A stretch of DNA of 64,000 nt from JBGQMW01 sp963769845 (GTDB lineage: Archaea > Thermoproteota > Bathyarchaeia > Bathyarchaeales > Bathycorpusculaceae): positions 1 to 64,000 of the forward strand of contig CAVYNL010000020.1 of NCBI GenBank assembly GCA_963769845.1. Direction: 5' to 3'. Shown piece after piece: positions 55,401 to 64,000 of the stretch. Made by a program: the position numbers and the translations under genes. A model generated the notes under the pieces. The model was not told where the DNA came from. It was given only the letters and a program-made list of their open reading frames with translations, and ran no database searches. The first letter of the stretch is position 1, and each line of letters begins with the position of its first letter.

Positions 55401-56222
55401 GTGGAAATAAACATCCTAGAAAAAGACGATACACACATGCGATTTCTCGTTCAAGGAGCTGACATACCGTACATGAACGCTCTCAGAAGACTGGCCCTGT
55501 CAGAGGTTCCATGCATGGCAATAGACGAAATCGTCATCTTGGAGAACAGCTCCGTGTTGCAAGACGAAATAATATCGCACAGGCTGGGGCTTGTGCCACT
55601 GAAGACAGACCTTGACAGTTACAACCTGCCAGAAGACTGCCCCTGCAAGAGCGAATTCGGCTGCAACCTCTGCAGGGTAACCTTGGCCCTTGACGTTGAG
55701 GCCAAAGAAGGGCCCCGGACCGTGTACTCAGGCGACCTAATATCGGAAAACCCCACGATAAAGCCCGTGAGCGACAAGATCCCGATTCTGAAGCTGGCCA
55801 AAGACCAGAGGATAAAGCTCGAAGCTTATGCTCGCCTCGGAAAAGGAAGAGCACACGCGAAATGGCAGCCAGTTTCCTTGTGCACTTACAAGTATTATCC
55901 GAAGATAAAAATCAGCAAGACATGCGATGCCTGCGGAGAATGCGTCGACATCTGTCCGCGCAAAGTTCTTGTCAAGAAGGGCAGCAAGATCGAAGTTCAA
56001 GACTTGGTCTCATGCACTCTTTGCCAAGACTGCGCAGAAGCGTGCCCGAAAGAACCCGCCGCAATAGAAGTCACACCCGAAGAATCCACGTTCATTTTTA
56101 ACGTAGAATCCACAGAAGCACTTCCACCGCAGAGAATAGTCGAAGAATCGCTGAAAATCTTGGACAAGCAGCTGAAAGAACTCGAAGGCGAAATCAAGGT
56201 GAAGAAGAGTGAAAAAACCTAG
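55401..56222 (+). CDS. rpoD: RNA polymerase subunit D (with two 4Fe-4S motifs)
   Basis: 273 residues. Alpha-like dimerisation domain (YMNALRRLALSEVPCMAIDE; ISHRLGLVPLKT) interrupted by a ferredoxin-like domain with CDACGECVDICP and CTLCQDCAEACP, each a C-x2-C-x2-C-x3-C set. It assembles with RpoL. GTG start; 106-base gap before it may hold its own promoter. Overlaps rpl18e by 14 bases. Confidence 0.95.
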   Translation: MEINILEKDDTHMRFLVQGADIPYMNALRRLALSEVPCMAIDEIVILENSSVLQDEIISHRLGLVPLKTDLDSYNLPEDCPCKSEFGCNLCRVTLALDVEAKEGPRTVYSGDLISENPTIKPVSDKIPILKLAKDQRIKLEAYARLGKGRAHAKWQPVSLCTYKYYPKIKISKTCDACGECVDICPRKVLVKKGSKIEVQDLVSCTLCQDCAEACPKEPAAIEVTPEESTFIFNVESTEALPPQRIVEESLKILDKQLKELEGEIKVKKSEKT

Positions 56223-56571
56223 AACCACAAACCCTGAACGAATCGAGCTTATCCGATTCCTCAAGAAACAAGGCCGAGAAAACAAGGCTCAAATATGGCG
56301 AGACATCGCCGAGCGTCTGGCCAAACCGAGAAGCCATAGCGTGGTCGTGAACCTGAGCCGCCTCGAACGGTACACTGAGAAAAGCGAAACCGTGGTTGTT
56401 CCAGGCAAAGTTCTGGCCTCCGGACAAATCAAGCATCCTATAACCGTTGCAGCGTTCGCCTACTCAGAAAAAGCCGCAGAAAAAATAGGCATCGCCAGGG
56501 GCAAATGTGTAAGCTTTGCAGACCTAATCAAGAAGAACCCCACAGGCGCAAACGTCAAAATACTCGGGTGA
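56209..56571 (+). CDS. rpl18e: Ribosomal protein L18e
   Basis: 120 residues with RTTNPERIELIRFLKKQGRE and GKVLASGQIKHPITVAAFAY. GTG start inside the rpoD end. Frame intact. Confidence 0.95.
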   Translation: MKKPRTTNPERIELIRFLKKQGRENKAQIWRDIAERLAKPRSHSVVVNLSRLERYTEKSETVVVPGKVLASGQIKHPITVAAFAYSEKAAEKIGIARGKCVSFADLIKKNPTGANVKILG

Positions 56572-56576
56572 AAAAC

Positions 56577-57020
56577 ATGGAAACAGCAACCAAACCAACA
56601 ACGATAATCAATGCCGACGGGCTGATACTAGGCAGAATGGCCAGCAAAATCGCCAAACGCCTTCTAAACGGCGAACAGATAGTCATCGTCAACGCTGAAA
56701 AAGCCATTATTTCGGGTAGAAAAAAGAGCAAAGTAAACGAGGCAAAAGTGTTCCTCGAAGTGGGCGGTGTCAACAGAGGGCCGTTCCACTACCGCAGACC
56801 AGACAGGATAGTGAGGAAAGCCGTCAAAGGTATGCTTCCAATAAGACAGCCTAAGGGCAAGAACGCCTACAAACGACTGAAGGCCTTCATCGGCGTACCT
56901 GATGACCTGAAGACTCAGAAAATGGAAAGCATGGACGAAGCACACGCCAAGAAACTCGTATGCCCATACTTCACAGTCGGACAACTTGCCAAAGAAATAG
57001 GATGGAACCAAGGCGAATAA
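56577..57020 (+). CDS. rpl13: Ribosomal protein L13
   Basis: 147 residues. INADGLILGRMASKIAKRLL, then the conserved RGPFHYRRPDRIVRKAVKGM core. ATG at 56577 is 5 bases after the rpl18e stop; the longer upstream ORF is a shadow. Confidence 0.95.
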   Translation: METATKPTTIINADGLILGRMASKIAKRLLNGEQIVIVNAEKAIISGRKKSKVNEAKVFLEVGGVNRGPFHYRRPDRIVRKAVKGMLPIRQPKGKNAYKRLKAFIGVPDDLKTQKMESMDEAHAKKLVCPYFTVGQLAKEIGWNQGE

Positions 57021-57022
57021 AT

Positions 57023-57433
57023 ATGCCAGCTAAGAAAGCCATCGTTGTAAGCGGAAAAAGAAAAACAGCAATATCCCGGGCTGTAATCAGACAGGGAATC
57101 GGAAGAGTCCATGTTAACAGAATCCCCGTGGAAATATTCGAACCTGAAATCGCCCGCGTAAAAATCATGGAACCCTTGGTGCAGTCAGGGGATGATGTCT
57201 GGAAACAGTTAGACATCGACGTGAAAGTCTCAGGCGGTGGATACATGGGACAGGCTGAAGCTGCCAGAATGGCCATAGCCAACGGCATACTGAAATGGAC
57301 AAAGAGCGCCCACCTGCGAACAGTCTTCGCAGAATACGACAGGACCATGATCGCCGGCGACAAGCGAAAGAAAGAATCCAAGAAGTTCGGCGGCCCGGGC
57401 GCGCGGTCCAGAAACCAGAAGAGCTACAGATAG
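57023..57433 (+). CDS. rps9: Ribosomal protein S9
   Basis: 136 residues. VVSGKRKTAISRAVIRQGIG, GGGYMGQAEAARMAIANGIL, and the C-terminal tail ending ARSRNQKSYR that reaches the P-site tRNA. ATG 57023, 2 bases after rpl13. Confidence 0.95.
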   Translation: MPAKKAIVVSGKRKTAISRAVIRQGIGRVHVNRIPVEIFEPEIARVKIMEPLVQSGDDVWKQLDIDVKVSGGGYMGQAEAARMAIANGILKWTKSAHLRTVFAEYDRTMIAGDKRKKESKKFGGPGARSRNQKSYR

Positions 57434-57446
57434 AGGAAATGGTTGA

Positions 57447-57677
57447 ATGATTATCCCGGTAAGATGTTTCACATGCGGCAAACTCATCGGCGACAAGTGG
57501 GAAGAGTTTGCGAGAAGAGTGAAAGCGGGAGAGGATGCTGGTGAAGTCCTCGACAACCTCGGCGTCAAACGCTACTGCTGTAGGCGCATGCTCTTGTCGC
57601 ATGTAGAGATCTTCGACGAAGTCCTAAGGTTCTACGAGGAAGCTGAAAAACGCAAAGAAGCACGGAGCTACTACTAA
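57447..57677 (+). CDS. rpoN: RNA polymerase subunit N
   Basis: 76 residues. MIIPVRCFTCGKLIGDKWEE and RYCCRRMLLSHVE give the C-x2-C...CC zinc site of the Rpb10 family. Slightly longer than the usual 55-70 residues. Confidence 0.95.
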   Translation: MIIPVRCFTCGKLIGDKWEEFARRVKAGEDAGEVLDNLGVKRYCCRRMLLSHVEIFDEVLRFYEEAEKRKEARSYY

Positions 57678-57698
57678 GCAATGACAAAGGAGAAGAAC

Positions 57699-58952
57699 AT
57701 GCCTGCAGTCATCGAAGACATAATCGCCAGGAAAGTTTTCAACGGTCGAGGAGACGAGACCGTAGAAATCGACATGATCACGACCTCAGGCTTCGGCAGA
57801 GTTGCGGCTCCAGCGGGGAAAAGCCGGGGAAAGGCCGAAGTGACATACTACCCTCAAGGCGGAGTAGACCAGGCCGTCAAGAAAGTTGAGGAGGTCGTGG
57901 CCCCGGAAATAGTGGGTCTGGACGCTGATCTGCAGGAGGAAATCGACAAAACCCTGCACGACATAGACGGCTCCAAAGACTTTCATGTGATAGGCGGAAA
58001 CACTGCCTTTGCCTTGTCACTGGCCAACGCGGAGGCGGCTGCAAACTCTGCGGGTCTCTTGCTCTTCCAATACTTGGGAGGGCACGTGGCCCGTGAACTG
58101 CCTTATCCGCTGGGAAACACGGTAAGCGGCGGTCTGCACGCGGGAGGAAAATCCCCCGACATTCAAGAGTACTTGGCTCTTCCGTATGGAGCCGAGACGT
58201 TTCTGGAAGCCGCCACAGCTAACGTCCAGGTTCATAAGAAAATGGGGCATGCTCTTGAGAAGAAAGACAAGGTTTTTGCAGGCGGCAAGAGCGACGAGGG
58301 CGCGTGGGTTGCCAACATAGACGATTCTGAAGCCATCGAGATGATGGCGAAAACCTTGGAGCAGGTCACCAACGAGTCAGGTTTCGAGTGTGGTCTAGGC
58401 CTCGACGTTGCCTCATCTTCACTCTGGAACAGCAAGACAAAGACCTACAATTACCAGCGCCAAGAGAAGAAGCTTGACTCGGGCGAACAGCTCGAATACA
58501 TGCTTGAGCTAATCAAGAAATACCACCTCGTCTACGTTGAGGACCCGTTCCACGAGGAGGATTTCCACAGTTTCACGGAGATCACAAAGAAAGTCAAGAA
58601 CTGTCTGATCTGCGGCGACGACCTGTTCACGACGAACACCGAGAGGCTGAGCCGAGGCATAAAAGCTCGGGCAGCCAATGCGCTGATAATAAAGGTAAAC
58701 CAGATAGGGACCCTTTCAGATGCTGCAGAAACGATTGAAATGGCCAGGAGAAACGGTTACGTGCCTGTGATGTCTCACAGGTCAGGCGACACGTGTGACT
58801 GGCACATAGCCCACTTGGCCGTTGCGTACAAGTGTCCGATAATCAAGACGGGCATAGTCGAGAGTTCGCGGGTCGCAAAGATAAACGAATTGATCAGAAT
58901 AGAAGAATTCCTTGGCGACCGAGCCAAAATGGCCGACCTTGAACAACTCTAA
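57699..58952 (+). CDS. eno: Enolase
   Basis: 417 residues from ATG 57699 (AAAGGAGAA SD); ATG 57681 would add six. N-terminal IEDIIARKVFNGRGDETVEI, metal ligands in VYVEDPFHEED and GDDLFTTN, catalytic Lys in ALIIKVNQIGTL, SHRSGDTCDWHIAHL. Interconverts 2-phosphoglycerate and PEP. Common partner of the archaeal rpoN-rps2 block. Confidence 0.95.
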   Translation: MPAVIEDIIARKVFNGRGDETVEIDMITTSGFGRVAAPAGKSRGKAEVTYYPQGGVDQAVKKVEEVVAPEIVGLDADLQEEIDKTLHDIDGSKDFHVIGGNTAFALSLANAEAAANSAGLLLFQYLGGHVARELPYPLGNTVSGGLHAGGKSPDIQEYLALPYGAETFLEAATANVQVHKKMGHALEKKDKVFAGGKSDEGAWVANIDDSEAIEMMAKTLEQVTNESGFECGLGLDVASSSLWNSKTKTYNYQRQEKKLDSGEQLEYMLELIKKYHLVYVEDPFHEEDFHSFTEITKKVKNCLICGDDLFTTNTERLSRGIKARAANALIIKVNQIGTLSDAAETIEMARRNGYVPVMSHRSGDTCDWHIAHLAVAYKCPIIKTGIVESSRVAKINELIRIEEFLGDRAKMADLEQL

Positions 58953-58961
58953 GGAGGAAGA

Positions 58962-59750
58962 ATGTTGTCAGAAGACGAAGAAATGAAAGATGAAATCGAA
59001 GAAGAAACCCCACGGGAAGAACCCGACGAGGAAGAGATGAAACAAGAAGAACCCGCAGAAGAAACTCAGAAGGTCGAAATACCTGAAACAGCCGAGACTG
59101 CGGAAACCGCAGAGGCTGAAGTCGGCGTACCGGAAGAGGGGCTTCTTATGCCCAGAGACTCGCTTCTGTCTGCTGGAATCCACATAGGAACCCGCATGAA
59201 AACAGGTGACATGGAACCGTTCATCTACCGCGTAAGACCCGACGGATTGTTCGTCTTAGACGTTAAGAAAACTGACGACCGCATACGTGTGGCAGCAAAG
59301 TTTTTGGCAAGGTTCGAGCCCGCGAAGATTGCTGCAGCCGCAGGTCGCCTCTATGCTCAGGAACCCGTGAACAAGTTCTGCCAATTGACAGGCGCCACGG
59401 CAGTCGTCGGACGATTCATTCCAGGGTTACTGTCAAACCCGTTGTATCCTAACCGAATAGAACCAGAAATCCTGATCGTGTCTGACCCGAGAGCTGACTT
59501 TCAAGCCGTCAAAGAAGCAGGAGCAGTAGGCATACCCGTGATAGCTCTCTGCAGCACGGACAACGAGTTTGCCGGAGTAGACTACGTTATACCCACAAAC
59601 AACAAAGGCCGCAGAGCCCTAGCCGTCATATACTGGCTGTTGGCGAGACAGACGCTGAGGGAAAGAGGCGAACTGGCAGCGGACAAGGAACTGCCTCTAA
59701 CCGTGGACGACTTCGAAGCCAAGATCACACGGGAGGAGGAGGAAGTCTAA
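58962..59750 (+). CDS. rps2: Ribosomal protein S2 with acidic N-terminal extension
   Basis: 262 residues. Core from about residue 65 (LSAGIHIGTRMKTGDMEPFI, FIPGLLSNPLYPNR, VIALCSTDNEFAGVDYVIPT). The first 60 residues are almost only Glu/Asp/Pro/Thr, longer than in most relatives. AAGGAGGAAGA SD. Confidence 0.94.
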   Translation: MLSEDEEMKDEIEEETPREEPDEEEMKQEEPAEETQKVEIPETAETAETAEAEVGVPEEGLLMPRDSLLSAGIHIGTRMKTGDMEPFIYRVRPDGLFVLDVKKTDDRIRVAAKFLARFEPAKIAAAAGRLYAQEPVNKFCQLTGATAVVGRFIPGLLSNPLYPNRIEPEILIVSDPRADFQAVKEAGAVGIPVIALCSTDNEFAGVDYVIPTNNKGRRALAVIYWLLARQTLRERGELAADKELPLTVDDFEAKITREEEEV

Positions 59751-59754
59751 CTCG

Positions 59755-60606
59755 ATGCCGAAGGTTCGGCGTCCAACACAAGCCGGAGCCTTCTACGAAG
59801 CAACACAGGAATCTCTGAAGCGGCAAATAGGCAACTGTTTTACGAGCAAACTCGGCCCTGGAAAACTCCCAGAAGTCAACAAAGCGGGTCCAAGGAACAT
59901 CATAGGTCTGGTCTGCCCACACGCAGGCTACATGTATTCGGGACCCGTGGCAGCACACGCTTACGGTCGATTGGCAGCGGACGGCAAACCTGACACTGTA
60001 ATCATTTTCGGACCGAACCATACTGGCTACGGCAGTGGAGTGGCCATCATGAACGAAGGCGTCTGGCGCACGCCTCTGGGAGACGCTGAGGTGGACACAG
60101 AAACGGCCAAACGAATCGTAAAAGAATCAAAAATCGTCGATGTTGACGATTCAGCGCACAGTCTTGAACATTCAATCGAAGTCCAAATTCCGTTTCTACA
60201 GTATCTTTACGGTTCAACGTTCAAGTTTGTGCCCGTGTGTTTCCTCATGCAAGACATTTCAACGGCAAAAGATGTCGGTCAATCTGCTGCCAAAGCGATC
60301 GATGGAAAAAACGCTGTTATCATAGCATCCTCGGACATGACGCATTACGAGCCTCAGGAACGTGCAGAGAAGAAAGATCGCGAAGCCTTGCAAGCCGTTG
60401 AGGCTCTGGACGAAGCACGTTTCAGTCAGACGGTTGAGTCTCGCCGCGTTACAGCCTGCGGAACTGGTCCCATAATGGCTCTGATCACCGCAGCCAAAGC
60501 GCTGGGCGCGAAAGAGGCAAAATTATTATGCTATAAGACCAGTGGGGATGTTATTGGCGACTACTCGAGCGTGGTAGGGTACGCCGCCGTGTGTTTCACA
60601 AAATAG
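59755..60606 (+). CDS. MEMO family protein
   Basis: 283 residues. MEMO1-type fold related to extradiol dioxygenases: VCPHAGYMYSGPVAAHAYG, IIFGPNHTGYGSG, HSLEHSIEVQIPFLQYL, SSDMTHYEP, with His residues that could hold a metal. Role in archaea unknown; it is commonly found in this mevalonate cluster. Confidence 0.92.
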   Translation: MPKVRRPTQAGAFYEATQESLKRQIGNCFTSKLGPGKLPEVNKAGPRNIIGLVCPHAGYMYSGPVAAHAYGRLAADGKPDTVIIFGPNHTGYGSGVAIMNEGVWRTPLGDAEVDTETAKRIVKESKIVDVDDSAHSLEHSIEVQIPFLQYLYGSTFKFVPVCFLMQDISTAKDVGQSAAKAIDGKNAVIIASSDMTHYEPQERAEKKDREALQAVEALDEARFSQTVESRRVTACGTGPIMALITAAKALGAKEAKLLCYKTSGDVIGDYSSVVGYAAVCFTK

Positions 60607-60615
60607 TGGTGTGCA

Positions 60616-61600
60616 ATGGGAGTTGTTGCCTCTGCTCCCGCGAAGATCATACTTTTCGGGGAGCATTTCGTCGTCTATGGTGAGCCAGCAATAGTCGTGG
60701 CCATAGACAGACGAGCATATGCGGAAGCTGAACTGCGCCAAGATAAGCGCTTGCGTTTCCAGTCGGCAAACCTGAACACTTCATGCTACTTTGAAAACGG
60801 CGTTTTCAAGGTCGAACAGGGCGATGCGAAAGAAGCCAGACTCAAGTTTGAGCCCGTGAAACTGGCGGTGGAGAAGGTCCTCGCTGCCTCTGGCAAGAAT
60901 GTCGGATTAGACATCACGATCAACTCGGCAATCCCTGTAGGCGCAGGGTTGGGTTCGTCAGCTGCCGTGGTCGTTTCAGTAACAGCCGCCGTGAGCGCCC
61001 TCCTTGGGTTGGAATTCTCAAAGCAAGACATCTTCCGTATCGCTTTTGAAGCAGAAAGAGTCGTGCATGGAACCCCATCTGGAGTGGACCCCGCTATCGC
61101 CACGTTTGGAGGTACGCTCCTGTTTCAGGTTGACACGGGCTTCAAGCCTCTTGAGGTCAAGACAGACGTTCCCCTCGTGATTGGGAACACAGGTGTTGAA
61201 CGTTCCACGAAAATCCAGGTTGAGAAAGTGCGCGAGACAATGGATAGTTTTCCTCAGATCGCTGACCCATTAAGGAAAGCGGCGCGTGAGATTGTGCTCA
61301 GAGCTGTTACGGCTCTCCAAGAGAACGACTTGGAGACGCTGGGCAGATTAATGAACATTAACCATGCTTTGCTCTACGGCATCGGGGTTTCTGACGAATC
61401 TCTCGAATGGTTAACGAACGCGGCCCGCAAAGGCTGGAGCCTTAGGTGCGAAATTGACTGGCGCGGGAGGCGGCGGATGCATGGTCGCTTTGGCAAGGCC
61501 TGAAAGACTTGAGAACGTTTCAGAAGCCATCATGAGGGCTGGTGGAAGCCCGTTCATAGCAAAGAAGACTGACGAAGGTGTGAAAGTTGAGCGAACCTAG
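60616..61600 (+). CDS. mvk: Mevalonate kinase, frameshifted
   Basis: A GHMP kinase. ASAPAKIILFGEHFVVYGEP, the ATP loop PVGAGLGSSAA (about 106-116), GTPSGVDPAIATFGG. The frame breaks in the AAA run at 61429-61431. The first frame ends at 61503, while the shifted frame restores AGALGAKLTGAGGGGCMVAL, the C-terminal GHMP motif, to a stop at 61600. One surplus A explains it. Phosphorylates mevalonate in archaeal isoprenoid synthesis. Confidence 0.93.
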
Positions 61601-62393
61601 GGTCGATACTGTCCTGAAGATAGGCGGCTCAGTGATAACGGACAAGAAAGCGGCGAGCTGGCAGCGAAAACGGATGAAATAAACCGTATTGCCGAAGAAA
61701 TCCAGAAGGCCAATGCGCAAGACTTGGTCGTAGTGCACGGAGGCGGAAGCTTCGGGCACCCGTACGCGCAAAGATATGGCCTGAAAGAAGGTTTCAAAGA
61801 AGAGTCGCAGAAAGTGGGGTTTTCCGAAACCCATCACGTCATGACGGTTCTCAACGGTTTGGTAATGGATGCGCTGGTGTGGCATGGGGTTCAAGCGATA
61901 AGCATAACCCCTTCCTCTTGCTTGATTACTGAAAGCGGCAGAATCAAGGATTTTGCGGACGTGCCGTTGAAAAGATACTTGAACATGGGATTCATGCCTG
62001 TCCTTTACGGAGATGCGGTCTTGGACACAAAACTTGGGTTCACGATACTTTCGGGCGACCAGCTCATTTCGTATCTTGCGTTAGAGCTCCGTGCAAAGCG
62101 TATAGTCGTAGGCGTCGACGTTGACGGCGTGTACGAATCTGACCCGAAGACTGACAGCAACTCCAAACTCCTGAAAAACCTTACTGTGCAAGACCTCAAA
62201 GAACTTCAGACGAAGCTCGGCAAGCCGACTTCATCCGACGTGACAGGTGGAATGCTCGGCAAGATTACTGAACTGGTACCTGCAGTAGAGCAAGGCATAC
62301 ACCGTGACAGTCGTGAACGCTACCAAGCCTAACCTTGTCTACAAAGCGTTGAAAGGAGACCCAGTTGAGGGTACGATAATCAGGAAGGGATGA
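61587..62393 (+). CDS. ipk: Isopentenyl phosphate kinase, two frameshifts
   Basis: An amino-acid-kinase fold enzyme of the archaeal mevalonate pathway. TTG at 61587 (AAGGTGTGA SD) reads VDTVLKIGGSVITDKK, a shift near 61646-61650 leads to GELAAKTDEINRIAEEIQKA and LVVVHGGGSFGHPYAQRYG (with the IPK-specific His). A second shift near 62297-62301 leads to TVTVVNATKPNLVYKALKGD and GTIIRKG to a stop at 62393. Both look like one-base errors. Overlaps mvk by 14 bases. Confidence 0.9.
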
Positions 62394-62397
62394 GGAT

Positions 62398-63501
62398 TTG
62401 GTCAGAGACACTGAAAGACGCAAGGTGGATCACATCAGGATTTCTTTGAATCAGAACGTTCAGGCGAGAAACATCACGACAGGTTTCGAGGACGTACATT
62501 TCATACATCGGGCGCTTCCCGAGATCGACAGGGAAAAAATCGATTTGACCACCAGAGTCTTCGGGCACAAGTTTGCTGCGCCCCTGCTCGTTGGAGCCAT
62601 AACTGGTGGAACCCAAGTGGCCACAAAGATAAATGCCACGATTGCTGAGGCTGTTGAACAGCTTGGGCTGGGCATGGGCGTGGGAAGTCAACGTGCAGCT
62701 TTGGAAGACAAAAGGGTCGAAGAAACGTTTGCAGTAGCCCGAAAGAAGGCTCCGAAAGCATTCTTGATCGCCAACATCGGCGGGGTTCAACTCAAGAACG
62801 GTTACGGCGTGCAAGAGGTAAGAAAAGCCATTGACATGATAGACGCGGATGCCGTGGCCATACACCTGAATGCGCTACAGGAGACAGCCCAGCCTGAGGG
62901 TCAGACAAACTTTAGCGACGTTCTTCAGAAAATTAGTGAAATTGCCGAAGAAGTTGACAAACCCGTCATAGCGAAAGAAACAGGCGCGGGCATCGCTTCC
63001 GAAGAGGCAAGAAAGCTCGAGGCTGCCGGTATCAAGGGCATAGACGTTAGCGGAGCAGGAGGTACAAGCTTCGCGGCAGTTGAGTATTACAGGGCAAAGG
63101 AACGTGAGAACAGTTCCCAGCGCAGGTTGGGCAGCGTGTTCTGGGACTGGGGTATCCCGTCTGCCGTGAGCATCGTTGAGGTCGCGCAGGCGACCTATGT
63201 TCCGATTATCGGTTCTGGAGGAATTCGTTCAGGAGTGGACGTTGCCAAGGCATTGGCTCTCGGAGCAAGCCTAGCCAGCTTCAGTCAGCCAATCCTGCAT
63301 GCAGCCGTCAAGGGTGTGAAAGAAACTTCCAGGACCCTTTCGCTTCTCGCTGACGAATTGAGGAACGTCATGTTCCTAGTCGGGGCAGATTCTGTGCAGA
63401 CTCTGCGCAAGACATCCATTGTGATAAGGGGCAGGACCTCAGAATGGCTGCGAACTAGAGGTTTCGAGGTAGAAAGCTATGCACAACGCGGGAGGAATTG
63501 A
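62398..63501 (+). CDS. fni: Type 2 isopentenyl-diphosphate delta-isomerase
   Basis: A 367-residue FMN- and NADPH-dependent enzyme. RKVDHIRISLNQNVQARNIT, LLVGAITGGTQVATKIN, MGVGSQRAALED, VIAKETGAGIASEEARKLEA, GIKGIDVSGAGGTSFAAVEY, PIIGSGGIRSGVDVAKALAL. It makes DMAPP for the prenyl synthase next to it. TTG start, 5 bases after the ipk stop. Frame intact. Confidence 0.94.
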   Translation: MVRDTERRKVDHIRISLNQNVQARNITTGFEDVHFIHRALPEIDREKIDLTTRVFGHKFAAPLLVGAITGGTQVATKINATIAEAVEQLGLGMGVGSQRAALEDKRVEETFAVARKKAPKAFLIANIGGVQLKNGYGVQEVRKAIDMIDADAVAIHLNALQETAQPEGQTNFSDVLQKISEIAEEVDKPVIAKETGAGIASEEARKLEAAGIKGIDVSGAGGTSFAAVEYYRAKERENSSQRRLGSVFWDWGIPSAVSIVEVAQATYVPIIGSGGIRSGVDVAKALALGASLASFSQPILHAAVKGVKETSRTLSLLADELRNVMFLVGADSVQTLRKTSIVIRGRTSEWLRTRGFEVESYAQRGRN

Positions 63502-63503
63502 CC

Positions 63504-64000
63504 GTGGACGTGGAGAGGTTCTTGGAAAAAAAAGCTGCTCTCATAGACAAGACCATCGAAAAATACATCCCAAGAAGCCTATCAAAGGGCGCGGTCATTT
63601 TCAAGGTCAGTCCTCCACACTACGCTTACAACATGGAAACTCTAAAGAAGGCAATCGTTGAGCCAGTCTGGGAATTTCTCGACCGAGGCGGGAAACGATG
63701 GCGTTCGAGCTTGTTTCTACTGATCTGCGAAGTCTTAGGAAAGAAATCTGAAGAGTACTTGGACTTCGCCATAATCCCTGAGGTAATTCACAACGGGACT
63801 CTCATGGTCGATGATATTGAAGACAGTTCTGAAAGTCGAAGGGGAAAACCTTGTACTTACAGAATCTACGGGTTGGACATCGCCGTAAACGCGGGAAACG
63901 CGATGTACTACCTGCCCCTCCTGCCCCTGATGGAGCATAGGAACAGGGTCCCAGCGCAGAAACTCGCGAGGGTCTACGAGGTGTATGCGCAAGAGATGAT
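63504..64000 (+). CDS. idsA: Isoprenyl diphosphate synthase (GGPP/FPP synthase type), 5' part
   Basis: 165 residues in the window. GTG at 63504 with a GGGAGG SD. FLDRGGKRWRSSLFLLICEV (FARM-region helix) and the first Asp-rich motif in LMVDDIEDSSESRRGKP. Builds C15/C20 chains for archaeal lipids. The 3' part with the second Asp-rich motif is beyond the window. Confidence 0.92.
   Translation, partial: MDVERFLEKKAALIDKTIEKYIPRSLSKGAVIFKVSPPHYAYNMETLKKAIVEPVWEFLDRGGKRWRSSLFLLICEVLGKKSEEYLDFAIIPEVIHNGTLMVDDIEDSSESRRGKPCTYRIYGLDIAVNAGNAMYYLPLLPLMEHRNRVPAQKLARVYEVYAQEM

Noticed and set aside
1..64000. Programmed ribosomal frameshifting as a general explanation for the split genes
   Set aside because: Sites share no slippery heptamer, occur in unrelated genes and need different directions; assembly indels are simpler.
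1..64000. CRISPR arrays, rRNA genes, prophage or plasmid modules
   Set aside because: No regularly spaced direct repeats, rRNA signatures, integrase, capsid or replication genes seen.

Overview
The window is archaeal chromosomal DNA, most likely from a TACK-lineage organism. Bathyarchaeia would fit, but that placement is inference. The evidence is an rpl7ae-rps28e-rpl24e cluster; an rps13-rps4-rps11-rpoD-rpl18e-rpl13-rps9-rpoN-eno-rps2 operon that runs on into isoprenoid genes (MEMO, mevalonate kinase, isopentenyl phosphate kinase, type 2 IPP isomerase, prenyl synthase); an archaellum locus with class III signal peptides; an archaeal initiator tRNA; TrmB, PadR and double-winged-helix regulators; and surface proteins ending in a VPEF-type sorting motif. 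GTG and TTG starts behind good Shine-Dalgarno (SD) sequences are common.

Layout. 1-3.6 kb: a copper-type cluster with a YHS-domain protein, a YHS-CopA ATPase, a divergent PadR regulator with a Cys-rich tail, a membrane protein and a double-HTH regulator. 3.7-7.1 kb: exported and membrane proteins, a dockerin-like HtrA protease, and a duplicated small-ORF cassette. 7.1-15.1 kb: loosely packed accessory DNA with an amidohydrolase, surface proteins, one IS element with 22-bp inverted ends, and many GCGCGC tracts in gene-poor DNA. 15.4-18.1 kb: ribosomal proteins, initiator tRNA and a glycosyltransferase. 19.3-34.0 kb: motility region, with a TrmB-like regulator, four flagellins in A-B-B-A order, a PAS/helical-repeat protein, and on the opposite strand arlCDE-like, arlG, arlF, a large surface protein, arlH, arlI and arlJ. 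34.4-45.6 kb: small proteins, a surface protein of about 1640 residues with four 365-residue repeats, and a PAS/GAF histidine kinase with a response regulator. 45.7-53.5 kb: a tRNA-Glu that appears to carry two introns, a metalloprotease, a methyltransferase, an ABC exporter, a dipeptide epimerase, a GlpX phosphatase, small DNA- or metal-binding proteins and a carboxypeptidase-regulatory-like surface protein. 53.8-64 kb: ribosome, RNA polymerase, enolase and isoprenoid operon, cut by the window edge.

How the parts relate. The archaellum operons, the TrmB-like gene and the giant surface protein share a short upstream motif (CAGATTYG plus TTCA), and the two archaellum transcription units share a conserved module of about 75 bp that includes a perfect 15-bp palindrome. 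The PAS/helical protein next to the flagellins and the histidine kinase at 41-44.5 kb start with the same two domains. Together these suggest one motility and surface-sensing regulon.

Caution: at least 16 apparent single-base frameshifts are spread over the window, including in single-copy housekeeping genes, so many genes are annotated here across a frame change. The simplest explanation is indel error in the assembly.
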